The notes below the pieces were generated by a model. It had not been told where the DNA came from, searched no databases, and saw nothing but the letters and a program-made list of their open reading frames with translations. DNA of 64,000 nt from contig NZ_PVBN01000002.1 in assembly GCF_002968635.1 (NCBI RefSeq), positions 1 through 64,000 of the forward strand, in the 5' to 3' direction. This document shows positions 42,328 to 51,836 of this stretch, piece after piece. The translations under genes were made by a program, and so were the position numbers. This DNA is from Neorhizobium alkalisoli (GTDB taxonomy: Bacteria > Pseudomonadota > Alphaproteobacteria > Rhizobiales > Rhizobiaceae). Position 1 is the stretch's first letter, and every line of letters begins with the position of its first letter.

Positions 42328-44601
42328 ATGACGGAAGGCGTGACAGCGCCGATGGCCGAAAACGAGCCGGCAATGTCGGCGCAGGATCGGCGTGCTTCCT
42401 TTGCGCTTCCCGGCCTTCTGCTGGCCGGTGGCGCGCTTATCTGCGCATCCCTGACGCTCTTCGTGTTGCTCGGGCTGACGCCGATTGCTCCGAGCACGAA
42501 CGTTGTCATCGCATCGGCGGTCATCAATTCGCTTTTCATTCTGGGGTTGATGTATCTGATCGGCCGCGAAGTGCTGCGTCTGGTGAAGGCGCGCAATCGC
42601 GGCCGCGCAGCCGCGCGTCTGCATGTGCGCATCGTCGTCCTCTTTTCCATCGTTGCCATCACGCCGGCTGTGCTCGTGGCGATCTTTGCCAGCTTGACCT
42701 TGAATGTCGGCCTCGACCGCTGGTTTTCGCTGCGTACTCAGTCGATCGTGCAGTCCTCGCAGGACGTTGCTCGCGCCTATATGCTCGAAAACGCGAGCTA
42801 CCTTCAGGGGCAGACCGTCTCGATGTCGAACGACCTCGAGCGCAACCGTGCCATGTTTTATCTCGACCGCACAGGTTTTGTGGACCTGATGACCCGTCAG
42901 GCGCGGGGCCGGGGCATGCTGGGTGCTTTTCTTGTGCGCGAGGACGGTGAGGCAATCGTTCAGGCCGATATCAAGACCGAAAAGCCGCTGCCGGCAATTC
43001 CCTCGGACGCGCTGAAGACCGCAGCGGCCGGTCAACCGACGCTTATCCCGCCCGGTGTGACGAACCTCGTCGGCGCCGTCATCAAGCTCGATACCATCCA
43101 GGGCGCTTTCCTCTATACGATCCGGGCCGTCGATCCGAAGGTCATAGCGGCCATGCGGCTCATGGAGGAGAACACGGCCGAATACCAGGCGATGGAAGCC
43201 GGTCGCACCTCGTTGCAGATCGCGTTCGCCGTGCTCTATCTCGGTTTCGCGCTCATCGTGCTGCTGGCGGCGATCTGGACGGCGATTGCCGTCGCCGACC
43301 GCATCGTCCGGCCGATCCGGCTCCTGATCAGCGCGGCCGATAGCGTTGCGACCGGCAATCTCAACGTCGTGGTGCCGGTACGCGCAGCCGACGGCGACGT
43401 GGGCAACTTGTCGCGTACCTTCAACAAGATGATCTCCCAGATCCGCAGTCAGCGCGACGAAATCCTCGAGGCGAAGGACGAGGTGGACGACCGCCGCCGC
43501 TTCATCGAGGCGGTGCTATCGGGTGTCACAGCGGCCGTGATCGGCGTGGAAGAGGATCGGCGCATCACGATCGTCAATCCTTCCGCCGAAGAACTGCTTG
43601 GCGTTTCCGCCGAAGCCCTCATGGGCGAAAAGTTGCAGGATATCGCGCCCGAAATAGATCAGGTGCTGACGGAGGCGAAGACCCGCGCCCGCGGCGATTT
43701 CCGCAAGCAGGTGAACCTGATACGCGGCGGCAAGGAACGGACGCTTTCGATGCAGGTCACGCGCGAGGAACAGCGTGCAGCGCAGGAATCCTATGTGGTG
43801 ACCCTCGACGACATCACGGATCTGGTCATTGCCCAACGTTCGACTGCATGGGCGGATGTGGCAAGACGTATCGCCCACGAGATCAAGAATCCGCTGACCC
43901 CGATCCAGCTGTCTGCGGAGCGCCTGAAACGCCGCTACGGCAAGCAGATCGCCGAGGACGACCGTGCAGTTTTTGACCAGTGCACCGATACGATTGTCCG
44001 TCAGGTCGGCGATATCGGCCGGATGGTCGACGAATTTTCGGCCTTTGCCCGCATGCCCAAACCCGCCAAGGAGGAAGCCGACCTGCGCGATATCCTGCGC
44101 GACGCGATCTTCTTGCGGGAGATGGGCACCACCCACGTGGATTTCGTTCGCGAGCTCGGGGACGAACCGCTTAGGGGCATGTTCGATTCACGCATGCTGG
44201 GGCAGGCCTTCGGCAATCTCATCAAGAACGCAGTTGAAGCGATCGAAGCCGTACCGAGCAGCGAAGAGCGGGACGGCCGCAAGGTCAAGGTGCGCTCGGT
44301 ATTCGATGCCGCCCGCGATGCCTATGTCGTCGACATCATCGACAACGGCAGCGGTCTTCCATCGGAAAACCGGCATCGCATTCTCGAACCCTATATGACC
44401 ATGCGCGAGAAGGGCACGGGCCTCGGGCTCGCGATCGTCAAGAAGATCATTGAGGAACACGGCGGGCAGCTCGAACTGCATGATGCGCCTGCCGATTTTG
44501 ATCATGGCAAGGGTGCCATGATCAGGGTTCTGCTGCCGCATGCCCAGCAGGCAGTAGTGCCCGGAACGGATAATAGCAAGGAATTGGCATATGGCGTCTG
44601 A
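42328..44601 (+). CDS. ntrY: Sensor histidine kinase NtrY
   Basis: A 757-residue membrane kinase. Two N-terminal hairpins of transmembrane helices (about residues 28-80 and 95-125), a periplasmic region, a further TM segment near 295-320, HAMP, PAS (ERR-type SGVTAAVIGVEEDRRITIVN), DHp with His in [26 protein letters not shown], and HATPase (DNGSGLP; GTGLGLAIVKKI). NtrY pairs with NtrX and links nitrogen or redox signals to envelope and metabolism genes. It follows ntrC after a 232-base gap and overlaps ntrX by 11 bases. Confidence 0.94.
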   Translation: MTEGVTAPMAENEPAMSAQDRRASFALPGLLLAGGALICASLTLFVLLGLTPIAPSTNVVIASAVINSLFILGLMYLIGREVLRLVKARNRGRAAARLHVRIVVLFSIVAITPAVLVAIFASLTLNVGLDRWFSLRTQSIVQSSQDVARAYMLENASYLQGQTVSMSNDLERNRAMFYLDRTGFVDLMTRQARGRGMLGAFLVREDGEAIVQADIKTEKPLPAIPSDALKTAAAGQPTLIPPGVTNLVGAVIKLDTIQGAFLYTIRAVDPKVIAAMRLMEENTAEYQAMEAGRTSLQIAFAVLYLGFALIVLLAAIWTAIAVADRIVRPIRLLISAADSVATGNLNVVVPVRAADGDVGNLSRTFNKMISQIRSQRDEILEAKDEVDDRRRFIEAVLSGVTAAVIGVEEDRRITIVNPSAEELLGVSAEALMGEKLQDIAPEIDQVLTEAKTRARGDFRKQVNLIRGGKERTLSMQVTREEQRAAQESYVVTLDDITDLVIAQRSTAWADVARRIAHEIKNPLTPIQLSAERLKRRYGKQIAEDDRAVFDQCTDTIVRQVGDIGRMVDEFSAFARMPKPAKEEADLRDILRDAIFLREMGTTHVDFVRELGDEPLRGMFDSRMLGQAFGNLIKNAVEAIEAVPSSEERDGRKVKVRSVFDAARDAYVVDIIDNGSGLPSENRHRILEPYMTMREKGTGLGLAIVKKIIEEHGGQLELHDAPADFDHGKGAMIRVLLPHAQQAVVPGTDNSKELAYGV

Positions 44602-45955
44602 TATTCTGGTCGTGGATGACGAGGCAGACATTCGCGAAATCGTTTCAGGTATTCTTTCCGACGAGGGTCACGAGACCCGCACCGCGCACGACAGCGACAG
44701 CGCACTTGCCACGATTTCGGATCGCGTGCCGCGGCTCGTTTTCCTCGACATCTGGATGCAAGGTTCGAGACTTGACGGCCTGGCGCTGCTGGACGAGATC
44801 AAGAGCCGCCACCCGGATCTGCCGGTCGTCATGATCTCCGGCCACGGCAACGTCGAAACCGCCGTCTCCGCCATCAAGCGCGGCGCCTTCGATTTCATCG
44901 AAAAGCCCTTCAAGGCCGACCGGCTGATCCTGATCGCCGAGCGGGCGCTGGAAAACTCCAAGCTGAAGCGGGAGGTCACCGAACTCAAGAAGCGCACCGG
45001 CGATGCGGCCGAGCTGGTGGGCACGTCTGTTGCGGTTTCGCAGCTCCGGCAGACGATCGAAAAGGTCTCGCCCACCAACAGCCGCATCATGATCCTCGGT
45101 CCGTCCGGTTCCGGCAAGGAACTGGTTGCGCGGATGATTCACAAGAAGTCTAGCCGTTCGGCCGGGCCTTTCGTGGCGCTCAATGCCGCGACGATTACGC
45201 CGGATCGGATGGAAATCGCCCTTTTCGGCACCGAGGGCGGTCCTGGGCAGCCGCGCAAGATCGGTGCCCTGGAAGAGGCCCATCGCGGTATTCTCTATCT
45301 CGACGAGATTGGCGAGATGCCGCGGGAGACCCAGAACAAGATCCTGCGCGTCCTCGTCGACCAGCAGTTCGAACGGGTCGGCGGGTCCAAACGCGTCAAG
45401 GTCGATGTCCGCATCATCTCCTCCACCGCCTACAACCTCGAAAGCCTGATCGCCGACGGCTCCTTCCGCGAGGATCTCTATCACCGCCTCGCCGTGGTGC
45501 CGGTCAAGGTGCCGGCGCTCGCCGAGCGCCGCGAGGATATTCCTTTCCTGGTGGACATGTTCATGCGGCAGATTTCCGAACAGGCCGGCATCCGGCCGCG
45601 GCGGATCGGAGAGGATGCGATGGCGGTTCTCCAGGCGCATGACTGGCCGGGCAACATCCGCCAGCTTCGCAACAATATCGAGCGGCTGATGATCCTTGCC
45701 CGCACCGACGGGCCGGATACCGCGATCTCGGCCGACATGCTGCCGACCGACCTCGGCGACATGCTGCCCAAGGTGGCGGGAAAGGGGGATTATCACATCA
45801 TGACCCTGCCGCTCCGCGAGGCGCGTGAAATGTTCGAGCGCGATTATCTGATCGCCCAGATCAACCGTTTTGGCGGCAACATCTCCCGCACCGCGGAGTT
45901 CGTCGGGATGGAACGTTCGGCATTACATCGCAAGCTCAAGTCATTGGGCGTCTGA
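44591..45955 (+). CDS. ntrX: Response regulator NtrX
   Basis: A 454-residue regulator: receiver domain with Asp53 (VFLDIWMQGSRLDG), AAA+ domain with Walker A GPSGSGKE and Walker B ILYLDEIGE, and Fis-type HTH (GNISRTAEFVGMERSALHRKLKSLGV). In the place of the sigma-54 GAFTGA loop it has FGTEGGPGQPRKIGALE, so activation of sigma-54 polymerase is not expected. That substitution is usual in alphaproteobacterial NtrX proteins, which act on sigma-70 promoters. Co-translated with ntrY. Confidence 0.94.
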   Translation: MASDILVVDDEADIREIVSGILSDEGHETRTAHDSDSALATISDRVPRLVFLDIWMQGSRLDGLALLDEIKSRHPDLPVVMISGHGNVETAVSAIKRGAFDFIEKPFKADRLILIAERALENSKLKREVTELKKRTGDAAELVGTSVAVSQLRQTIEKVSPTNSRIMILGPSGSGKELVARMIHKKSSRSAGPFVALNAATITPDRMEIALFGTEGGPGQPRKIGALEEAHRGILYLDEIGEMPRETQNKILRVLVDQQFERVGGSKRVKVDVRIISSTAYNLESLIADGSFREDLYHRLAVVPVKVPALAERREDIPFLVDMFMRQISEQAGIRPRRIGEDAMAVLQAHDWPGNIRQLRNNIERLMILARTDGPDTAISADMLPTDLGDMLPKVAGKGDYHIMTLPLREAREMFERDYLIAQINRFGGNISRTAEFVGMERSALHRKLKSLGV

Positions 45956-45971
45956 CCGAAAGTCCTGAGCG

Positions 45972-47348
45972 ATGAAAGTCATCATATGCGGCGCGGGGCA
46001 GGTGGGTTACGGCATCGCCGAACGGCTGTCGCAGGAAGACAATGACGTCTCGGTCATCGACACCTCCGCATCACTGATCGCGGCGATCACCGAAACCCTC
46101 GACGTGAAGGGTTACGTCGGCCACGGCGCGCATCCGGACATGCTGGAAAAGGCTGGCGCCGAAGATGCAGACATGATCATCGCCGTCACTCTTTACGACG
46201 AGGTCAACATCGTCGCCTGTGAGGTCGCGCATGCACTGTTTTCGGTGCCGACCAAGATCGCCCGCATCCGGGCCCAGAATTATCTGAAGCCGGAATATGC
46301 CGACCTGTTCAGCCGCCAGAACATGTCGATCGATGTGACGATCTCGCCGGAGATCGAGGTCGGCAAGATGGTGCTGCGCCGGATCTCCTTTCCGGGGGCC
46401 ACGGATGTTGCCAAGTTTGCCGAGGACCATATCGCCATGGTGGCGATCGAGTGCATGGAGGATTGCCCGGTCATAGCCACTCCGCTGCACCAGCTGTCGG
46501 ATCTCTTTCCGGATCTGATGGCGACAGTGGCCGGCATCTTCCGCAACGGCCGCCTGACGGTGGCCCGGTCATCGGACGAGCTGAATGTCGGCGACCTTGC
46601 CTATGTGATCTGCCAGCGCGAGCATATCCGCCGAACGCTCGGCCTGTTCGGCCATGAGGAGCAGGAGGCACGCCGCATCGTCATCGCCGGCGGCGGCAAT
46701 ATCGGCCATTACGTGGCCAGCACGATCGAAGAGTATCAGCCGAGGACGCGGCTGAAGATCATCGAGAGCGACCGCGAACGGGCGGGTGCTGTCTCGGAAA
46801 AGCTGCGGAACACCATCGTCCTGCACGGTTCGGCGCTCGACCAGAATATTCTGGCCCAGGCGGATATCCAGGACACCGACCTGATGGTGATGCTGACCAA
46901 TAACGACCAGATCAATATTTTGGGGGCGGTGCTGGCAAAGTCGCTCGGCTGCAAGTCGAACCTCGTGCTGATCAATTCCTCGTCGCTTCACCAGCTCACC
47001 GATTCCGTCGGCATCGACGCGCAGATCAATCCGCGGGCGGTCACCATCTCCCGCGTCCTGCAGCATGTCCGCAAGGGCCGCATCCGCTCCGTCTATGCGG
47101 TGCAGAAGGGCGCGGCGGAGGTGATCGAGGCGGAGGCCCTCGAAACCTCGCCGCTGGTCGGCCGGCCGTTCCGCGAGCTCGAGCTGCCCGAGGGGATCCG
47201 TATCGGGGCGATCTATCGCGGCGGCACGGTCATTCGTCCGAACGGCGACACCAGGATCAAGGCGCGCGACCGGGTCGTGCTTTTCGCGACTGCCGAGGCT
47301 GTGCGGGACGTGGAGCAGCTTTTTCGGGTTTCGATCCAGTATTTCTGA
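45972..47348 (+). CDS. trkA: Trk system potassium transporter TrkA
   Basis: A 458-residue cytoplasmic regulator with two RCK units. NAD-binding motifs are ICGAGQVGYGIAERL at the start and IAGGGNIGHYVASTI at about residue 238; a TrkA-C domain follows each (the last ends RDRVVLFATAEAVRDVEQLF). TrkA gates the TrkH/TrkG potassium channel, which is not in the window. The trkA gene directly after ntrX is a common alphaproteobacterial arrangement. Confidence 0.95.
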   Translation: MKVIICGAGQVGYGIAERLSQEDNDVSVIDTSASLIAAITETLDVKGYVGHGAHPDMLEKAGAEDADMIIAVTLYDEVNIVACEVAHALFSVPTKIARIRAQNYLKPEYADLFSRQNMSIDVTISPEIEVGKMVLRRISFPGATDVAKFAEDHIAMVAIECMEDCPVIATPLHQLSDLFPDLMATVAGIFRNGRLTVARSSDELNVGDLAYVICQREHIRRTLGLFGHEEQEARRIVIAGGGNIGHYVASTIEEYQPRTRLKIIESDRERAGAVSEKLRNTIVLHGSALDQNILAQADIQDTDLMVMLTNNDQINILGAVLAKSLGCKSNLVLINSSSLHQLTDSVGIDAQINPRAVTISRVLQHVRKGRIRSVYAVQKGAAEVIEAEALETSPLVGRPFRELELPEGIRIGAIYRGGTVIRPNGDTRIKARDRVVLFATAEAVRDVEQLFRVSIQYF

Positions 47349-47367
47349 TTTTTTGAGGGGACGGTCA

Positions 47368-48231
47368 ATGTCGAGAATTGCCTATGTGAACGGCCAGTAT
47401 GTCCGCCATTCCGAAGCGGCCGTGCATGTGGAAGACCGCGGCTTTCAGTTCGCAGACGGCGTCTACGAGGTCTGCGAAGTCCGCCATGGCATGATCGTCG
47501 ACCTGACGCGGCACCTGAACCGCCTCGATCGGTCGTTGCGGGAATTGCACATGGCCCAGCCGATGAGCCGCGCGGCGCTCACATCCGTCATCCGCGAGGT
47601 TCTCCGCCGCAACCGGGTCAGGAACGGCATCTTCTATCTGCAGGTGACGCGCGGTGCGGCCCGGCGCGACCACTATTTCCCGGCGGACGGCACGCCGCCG
47701 ACGATCACGATCACCGCCAAGAGCACCGATCCGGCCGTCGCCGCGAAGAAATACGCCAATGGGATCAAGGTGATCACCGTGCCGGAAAACCGCTGGGACC
47801 GAGTCGACATCAAGACGGTAGGGCTTCTGCCGAACGTGCTCGCCAAGCAGCAGGCGAAGGAAACCGGCGCCCAGGACGCGATCTTCGTGGACCGCGACGG
47901 CGTGGTCATGGAGGGGGCGTCGTCCAACGTCTGGATCGTCACGCCGGAGGGCGAGCTCGTCACCCGTCCGGCAGAACACGGCATCCTGAAGGGGATCACC
48001 CGCACCACGCTCATCGATGTGGCGGAAAAGCTCGCGCTGAAGGTCGTCGAGCGCGAGTTCCAGGTGGACGAGATGATGACTGCGCGCGAAGTCTTTTTCA
48101 CGTCCGCGACCGGCATCTGCGTGCCGATCGTCGAAATCGACGGTAAGCCCATCGCCAACGGTCATCCCGGTACGGTTTCAGGCAGTATTCGCGACGCCTT
48201 TTTCGAGATTGCGGAAAAGACGACGATTTGA
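47368..48231 (+). CDS. D-amino-acid aminotransferase (class IV, PLP)
   Basis: A 287-residue fold-type IV transaminase. Typical elements: SRIAYVNGQYVRHSEAAVHVEDRGFQFADGVYE, FYLQVTRGAARRDH, and RVDIKTVGLLPNVLAKQQAKE where the lysine of DIK is the likely PLP Schiff-base residue. It is consistent with D-alanine transaminase (D-alanine and D-glutamate for cell wall). A branched-chain aminotransferase or lyase role is less likely given the RGFQFADG motif. The start is the ATG at 47368 after GAGGGGAC. Confidence 0.88.
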   Translation: MSRIAYVNGQYVRHSEAAVHVEDRGFQFADGVYEVCEVRHGMIVDLTRHLNRLDRSLRELHMAQPMSRAALTSVIREVLRRNRVRNGIFYLQVTRGAARRDHYFPADGTPPTITITAKSTDPAVAAKKYANGIKVITVPENRWDRVDIKTVGLLPNVLAKQQAKETGAQDAIFVDRDGVVMEGASSNVWIVTPEGELVTRPAEHGILKGITRTTLIDVAEKLALKVVEREFQVDEMMTAREVFFTSATGICVPIVEIDGKPIANGHPGTVSGSIRDAFFEIAEKTTI

Positions 48232-48339
48232 TAACCAGACAATCAGGGGGAAGGGAATACGAGGGCATTCCCGATCGTCTCTTACCAAGCTTGATCATGT
48301 CCCGGCTTATTTACCGGCAAAAAAGAAAGAAGCGGCGCT

Positions 48340-48582
48340 ATGGCGGAACGTTCTCAGAACCTGCAGGATTTATTTTTAAATACCGTTCGCAAGCAGAAGA
48401 TTTCCCTGACGATATTCCTGATCAACGGGGTTAAACTCACAGGCGTCGTCACGTCATTCGACAATTTCTGCGTCCTTCTTCGCCGTGACGGTCATTCTCA
48501 ACTCGTGTATAAGCACGCGATCTCGACCATCATGCCGGGGCAGCCGATGCAGATGTTCGAAACCGAAGAGAACGCGTCCTAA
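48340..48582 (+). CDS. hfq: RNA chaperone Hfq
   Basis: An 80-residue Sm-like protein. Sm1 is at about residues 8-45 ([36 protein letters not shown]) and Sm2 carries [11 protein letters not shown]. It forms hexamers that pair small RNAs with mRNAs, and in rhizobia it affects nif and other gene expression. It is followed by hflX, as in many Proteobacteria. Confidence 0.97.
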   Translation: MAERSQNLQDLFLNTVRKQKISLTIFLINGVKLTGVVTSFDNFCVLLRRDGHSQLVYKHAISTIMPGQPMQMFETEENAS

Positions 48583-48658
48583 CAGGACAGAACAGATTTC
48601 AAATCGCGATACTTCCAACGAATCCCTAGTTCCGGAGGCTGAAAAGCGCCGGGACGAT

Positions 48659-49999
48659 ATGCGCGCAGCCGTGATCGTGCCGGTCCTCAAACAGGCAAGA
48701 TCGAGAGGCGGGCAGGGCGATTCGTCCGCCGCCCCCGCGCCGCAACGCTCCAGCGAAGCCCGTCTCGAAGAAGCGATCGGCCTTGCCAGGGCCATCGACC
48801 TCGAGATCGTGCAAGGGCTGATCGTGCCGATCAGCCAGCCGCGTCCGGCCACCCTCATGGGGACCGGCAAGATCGAGGAGATCAAGGCTCTGCTCGACGA
48901 ACAGGATGCAGGTCTCGTCATCGTCGATCACCCGCTGACCCCGGTGCAGCAGCGCAATCTCGAAAAGGAACTCGGCGCCAAGGTCATCGACCGCACCGGC
49001 CTGATTCTCGAAATCTTCGGCCGTCGTGCCTCCACGAAGGAAGGCACGCTGCAGGTCGATCTGGCGCATCTGAACTACCAGAAAGGCCGCCTGGTCCGTA
49101 GCTGGACCCACCTTGAACGTCAGCGCGGTGGCGCGGGCTTCATGGGTGGCCCGGGTGAAACCCAGATCGAAGCCGACCGCCGGCTGCTGCAGGAACGCAT
49201 CGTCAAGCTCGAACGCGAGCTCGAACAGGTGGTGCGAACCCGCCAGCTCCACCGGGCCAAGCGCCGCAAGGTTCCTCATCCGATCGTCGCGCTGGTGGGC
49301 TACACCAACGCCGGAAAATCGACGCTGTTCAACCGCATTACCGGTGCCGGCGTGCTGGCCGAGGACATGCTGTTTGCGACCCTCGACCCGACGCTGCGCC
49401 GCATGAAGCTGCCGCATGGCCGAACGGTGATCCTTTCCGATACGGTCGGTTTCATCTCCGATCTGCCGACCCATCTGGTTGCCGCCTTCCGTGCCACGCT
49501 GGAAGAAGTGCTCGAAGCCGACCTGATCCTGCATGTGCGCGACATGTCCGATCCGGACAACGCCGCCCAGGCCGGCGACGTGATGCGTATCCTTTCCGAT
49601 CTCGGCATCGACGAGAAGGAAGGCGCCGAGCGCATCATCGAGATCTGGAACAAGATCGACCGGCTCGACCCTGAGGCCCATGAAGCGATTGCGGATAGGG
49701 CGGTGGGCCGCGAAAACGTCATGGCCGTTTCAGCGATAACGGGAGAGGGTATCGATGCGCTGATGGCCGAGATCGCCAGACGGCTGTCCGGCGTGCTCAC
49801 CGAAACCACGATCACCATTCCTGCCGAACGGCTCGCCGTCGTTTCCTGGGTCTACAGCAATTCCATCGTCGATGACCGGCAGGATAACGAAGACGGATCC
49901 GTCACGCTTGACGTACGCATGTCGGAGGCCCAGGCCGCCGAGCTGGAGCGCAAGCTCGGCAACGGACCGAAGCCCGCGAAAGAGGACTGGGAAAGATAA
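48659..49999 (+). CDS. hflX: GTPase HflX
   Basis: At least 446 residues from this ATG. An N-terminal ND1 domain (AVIVPVLKQARS; LMGTGKIEEIKALL; DRTGLILEIFGRRASTKEG), a glycine-rich GGAGFMGGPGETQIEADRR link, and the G domain with G1 GYTNAGKST, G3 DTVGF and G4 NKID. HflX is a ribosome-splitting GTPase active under stress. The frame is open upstream into hfq; the likely start is either this ATG or an ATT at 48596 (see findings). Confidence 0.93.
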   Translation: MRAAVIVPVLKQARSRGGQGDSSAAPAPQRSSEARLEEAIGLARAIDLEIVQGLIVPISQPRPATLMGTGKIEEIKALLDEQDAGLVIVDHPLTPVQQRNLEKELGAKVIDRTGLILEIFGRRASTKEGTLQVDLAHLNYQKGRLVRSWTHLERQRGGAGFMGGPGETQIEADRRLLQERIVKLERELEQVVRTRQLHRAKRRKVPHPIVALVGYTNAGKSTLFNRITGAGVLAEDMLFATLDPTLRRMKLPHGRTVILSDTVGFISDLPTHLVAAFRATLEEVLEADLILHVRDMSDPDNAAQAGDVMRILSDLGIDEKEGAERIIEIWNKIDRLDPEAHEAIADRAVGRENVMAVSAITGEGIDALMAEIARRLSGVLTETTITIPAERLAVVSWVYSNSIVDDRQDNEDGSVTLDVRMSEAQAAELERKLGNGPKPAKEDWER

Positions 50000-50030
50000 A
50001 GCATGCTCCCGAGGCGGCGGGAGCATGCTT
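49999..50030 (+). terminator. Strong hairpin at the end of hflX
   Basis: A perfect 13-bp stem AAGCATGCTCCCG / CGGGAGCATGCTT with a 6-base loop, starting at the last base of the hflX stop codon. A second hairpin with arms GACGCCGG / CCGGCGTC (50034-50041, 50054-50061) follows. There is no T-tract in either direction, but their position between convergent genes suggests termination or mRNA 3'-end protection. Confidence 0.65.
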
Positions 50031-50079
50031 CCGGACGCCGGAGTTCCATTTCCCCGGCGTCGCAGCTTCCTGATCGAGA

Positions 50080-50736
50080 CTATTCGATGTCTGCCGCCGC
50101 CTGTTCGTCGAGCGCATCGCGAACCTGGTCGATCTTGCCCTCGGCAATTCCGACGCCCAGTACATCCTTCGCCCAGTCGAGCGTCCTGTCGGTGACAGGC
50201 TTGCCCGTAAACTCGCCGAGTGCGTCGCGGAGCGCCTCGTCACCGAGAACGGGATCGTCGATCGTCGGGGCGACGCCCATGTCGATCTCGTATTGCGCAT
50301 AGTCCCGAACATAGGCGGAGACCGCCGTCATCCGCGGATCGCTGGTGTTCAGATAGGCGTTGTAGTTTCTTTTCAGAGAATTGAGGCCTTTGAGCTCGGA
50401 TGCCGCTGCCGGGGCGGCCGCTGACTTCTTGGTCTGCTTGTCTTCGGCACTACGCCGGGCATTTTCCTTGTGGGACTGGCCTTTCGTGGACGAGGCGCCT
50501 TTGTTCTCCTTGGAATCCGACTTGCCGGAGTTACCGTGGTCGGAGTTGCCGTTCCCGCCGCCACCGCCGTTCCCGCCACCATTGCCTCCTCCGCCGCCGT
50601 TCCCGCCACCATTGCCGCCGCCATCACCTCCCTTTGCCCATACCATGTCGGAGAAACCCGTCAGGGGAGCGCCAGCCGTAACGGTGGACAGCATGAGAGC
50701 GACTGCTGCCGTTGCCAAATAACCGTGCTTGTTCAT
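50080..50736 (-). CDS. Gly/Asn-rich secreted protein of unknown function
   Basis: A 218-residue exported protein. A signal peptide covers about residues 1-24. Residues 35-70 are a low-complexity run of Gly with Asn (GGNGGGNGGGGGNGG pattern), then a Ser/Lys/Asn-rich stretch (NSGKSDSKENKGASSTKGQSH) and an Ala-rich segment. A conserved-looking C-terminal domain from about residue 112 begins LKGLNSLKRNYNAYLNTSDPRM and contains YAQYEIDMGVAPTIDDPVLG. No known domain was recognised. The Gly run is encoded by a GC-rich direct repeat and may vary in length. Confidence 0.8.
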   Translation of the reverse strand: MNKHGYLATAAVALMLSTVTAGAPLTGFSDMVWAKGGDGGGNGGGNGGGGGNGGGNGGGGGNGNSDHGNSGKSDSKENKGASSTKGQSHKENARRSAEDKQTKKSAAAPAAASELKGLNSLKRNYNAYLNTSDPRMTAVSAYVRDYAQYEIDMGVAPTIDDPVLGDEALRDALGEFTGKPVTDRTLDWAKDVLGVGIAEGKIDQVRDALDEQAAADIE

Positions 50737-50964
50737 TGGAGTCTCCTCGCATCATCGTGAATCGCAACCGAGGTTGGCTGATAGAGGAAGATTCCCGCGG
50801 TTTTCAGGAAAATGCTACCGGCCTAGGACCAATGCGGTGTGGACTAGCCCATAGGTCCTAGACCCGATAGGGCTTTGGTCCCCGAGGCGACGCGGGCGTC
50901 GATGCGGTGCGGCCGATTGGCCAGTTATGCTACCCCTGACCCTGAGCATCTTGGCCGGATGCCC

Positions 50965-51819
50965 TCATATCCCGACTTCCCGCTCGATCGCCTTCGCCGC
51001 CTGCCAAAGCTCTTCCATGCGCTCCAGGGTTGCGGCCTCGAGCGACTGACTCGACTTTTCAAGCTCCGTCTCGATGTAGCTGAACCGGCGGCGGAATTTC
51101 GTATTGGTGCCGCGCAACGCATCTTCCGGATCCGCCTTCACGTGCCTGCCGATATTGACGAGCGCGAAGATGAGGTCGCCGAGTTCATCGGCGACCTTGT
51201 CCTGCTCGCCCTCGCGTAGCGCCTCGCGCAGCTCGCGGATCTCTTCCTCGATCTTGTCGAGAATGGGTTCAGCCTCGGACCAGTCGAAGCCCACCTTGGC
51301 GGCCCGGCTCTGCAGTTTCAGTGCCTCCGTCAGTGCCGGCTGGTTGCGGTGCACGGCGCCCAGAAAGCCATGCTTGAAGTCTTCGGTCGCCGCCGGGCCG
51401 AAGGTGAGGGCGCGCTTGGCCCGCCGCTCGGCGCGCTCGCGTTTTTCCTCCGCCTTGATGTCGTCCCACTGCGCCTTCACCGCGTCGGGCGTATCGGCGT
51501 CGGAGCGGTCGAAGACATGCGGATGCCGGCGGATCATTTTCCGGGTAATCGCCTCGACCACGTCCTCGAACGAGAATTCCCCTGCTTCCTCCGCCATCCG
51601 CGCATGGAAGACCACCTGAAGCAGCAGGTCGCCCAGCTCCTCGCACAAGTCGTCCATGTCACTGCGTTCGATCGCGTCGGCCACTTCATAGGCCTCCTCG
51701 ATCGTATAGGGCTTGATGGTGGAAAAATTCTGCTCCAGATCCCACGGGCATCCGGTGACCGGTGTGCGCAGCGCCGCCATGATCTCGATCAGCCGCGAAA
51801 TGTCCTTCGATGGTTCCAT
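50965..51819 (-). CDS. mazG: Nucleoside triphosphate pyrophosphohydrolase MazG
   Basis: A 284-residue two-domain MazG. The N-terminal domain has CPWDLEQNFSTIKPYTIEEAYEVADAIE followed by CEELGDLLLQVVFHARMAEE, giving the EExxE and ExxD metal ligands; the second copy has EEEIRELREALREGEQDKVADELGDLIFALVNIGRH. MazG cleaves NTPs to NMP and pyrophosphate (house-cleaning, and lowering of ppGpp precursors in some bacteria). It is 17 bases downstream of the deaminase gene. Confidence 0.94.
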   Translation of the reverse strand: MEPSKDISRLIEIMAALRTPVTGCPWDLEQNFSTIKPYTIEEAYEVADAIERSDMDDLCEELGDLLLQVVFHARMAEEAGEFSFEDVVEAITRKMIRRHPHVFDRSDADTPDAVKAQWDDIKAEEKRERAERRAKRALTFGPAATEDFKHGFLGAVHRNQPALTEALKLQSRAAKVGFDWSEAEPILDKIEEEIRELREALREGEQDKVADELGDLIFALVNIGRHVKADPEDALRGTNTKFRRRFSYIETELEKSSQSLEAATLERMEELWQAAKAIEREVGI

Positions 51820-51836
51820 TGGAAAATCCCCGACGC

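Noticed and set aside
50500-50640. A CRISPR-like or minisatellite array in the GCC-rich repeat
   Set aside because: The repeat is in frame and encodes the Gly/Asn run of a secreted protein; there are no spacers.
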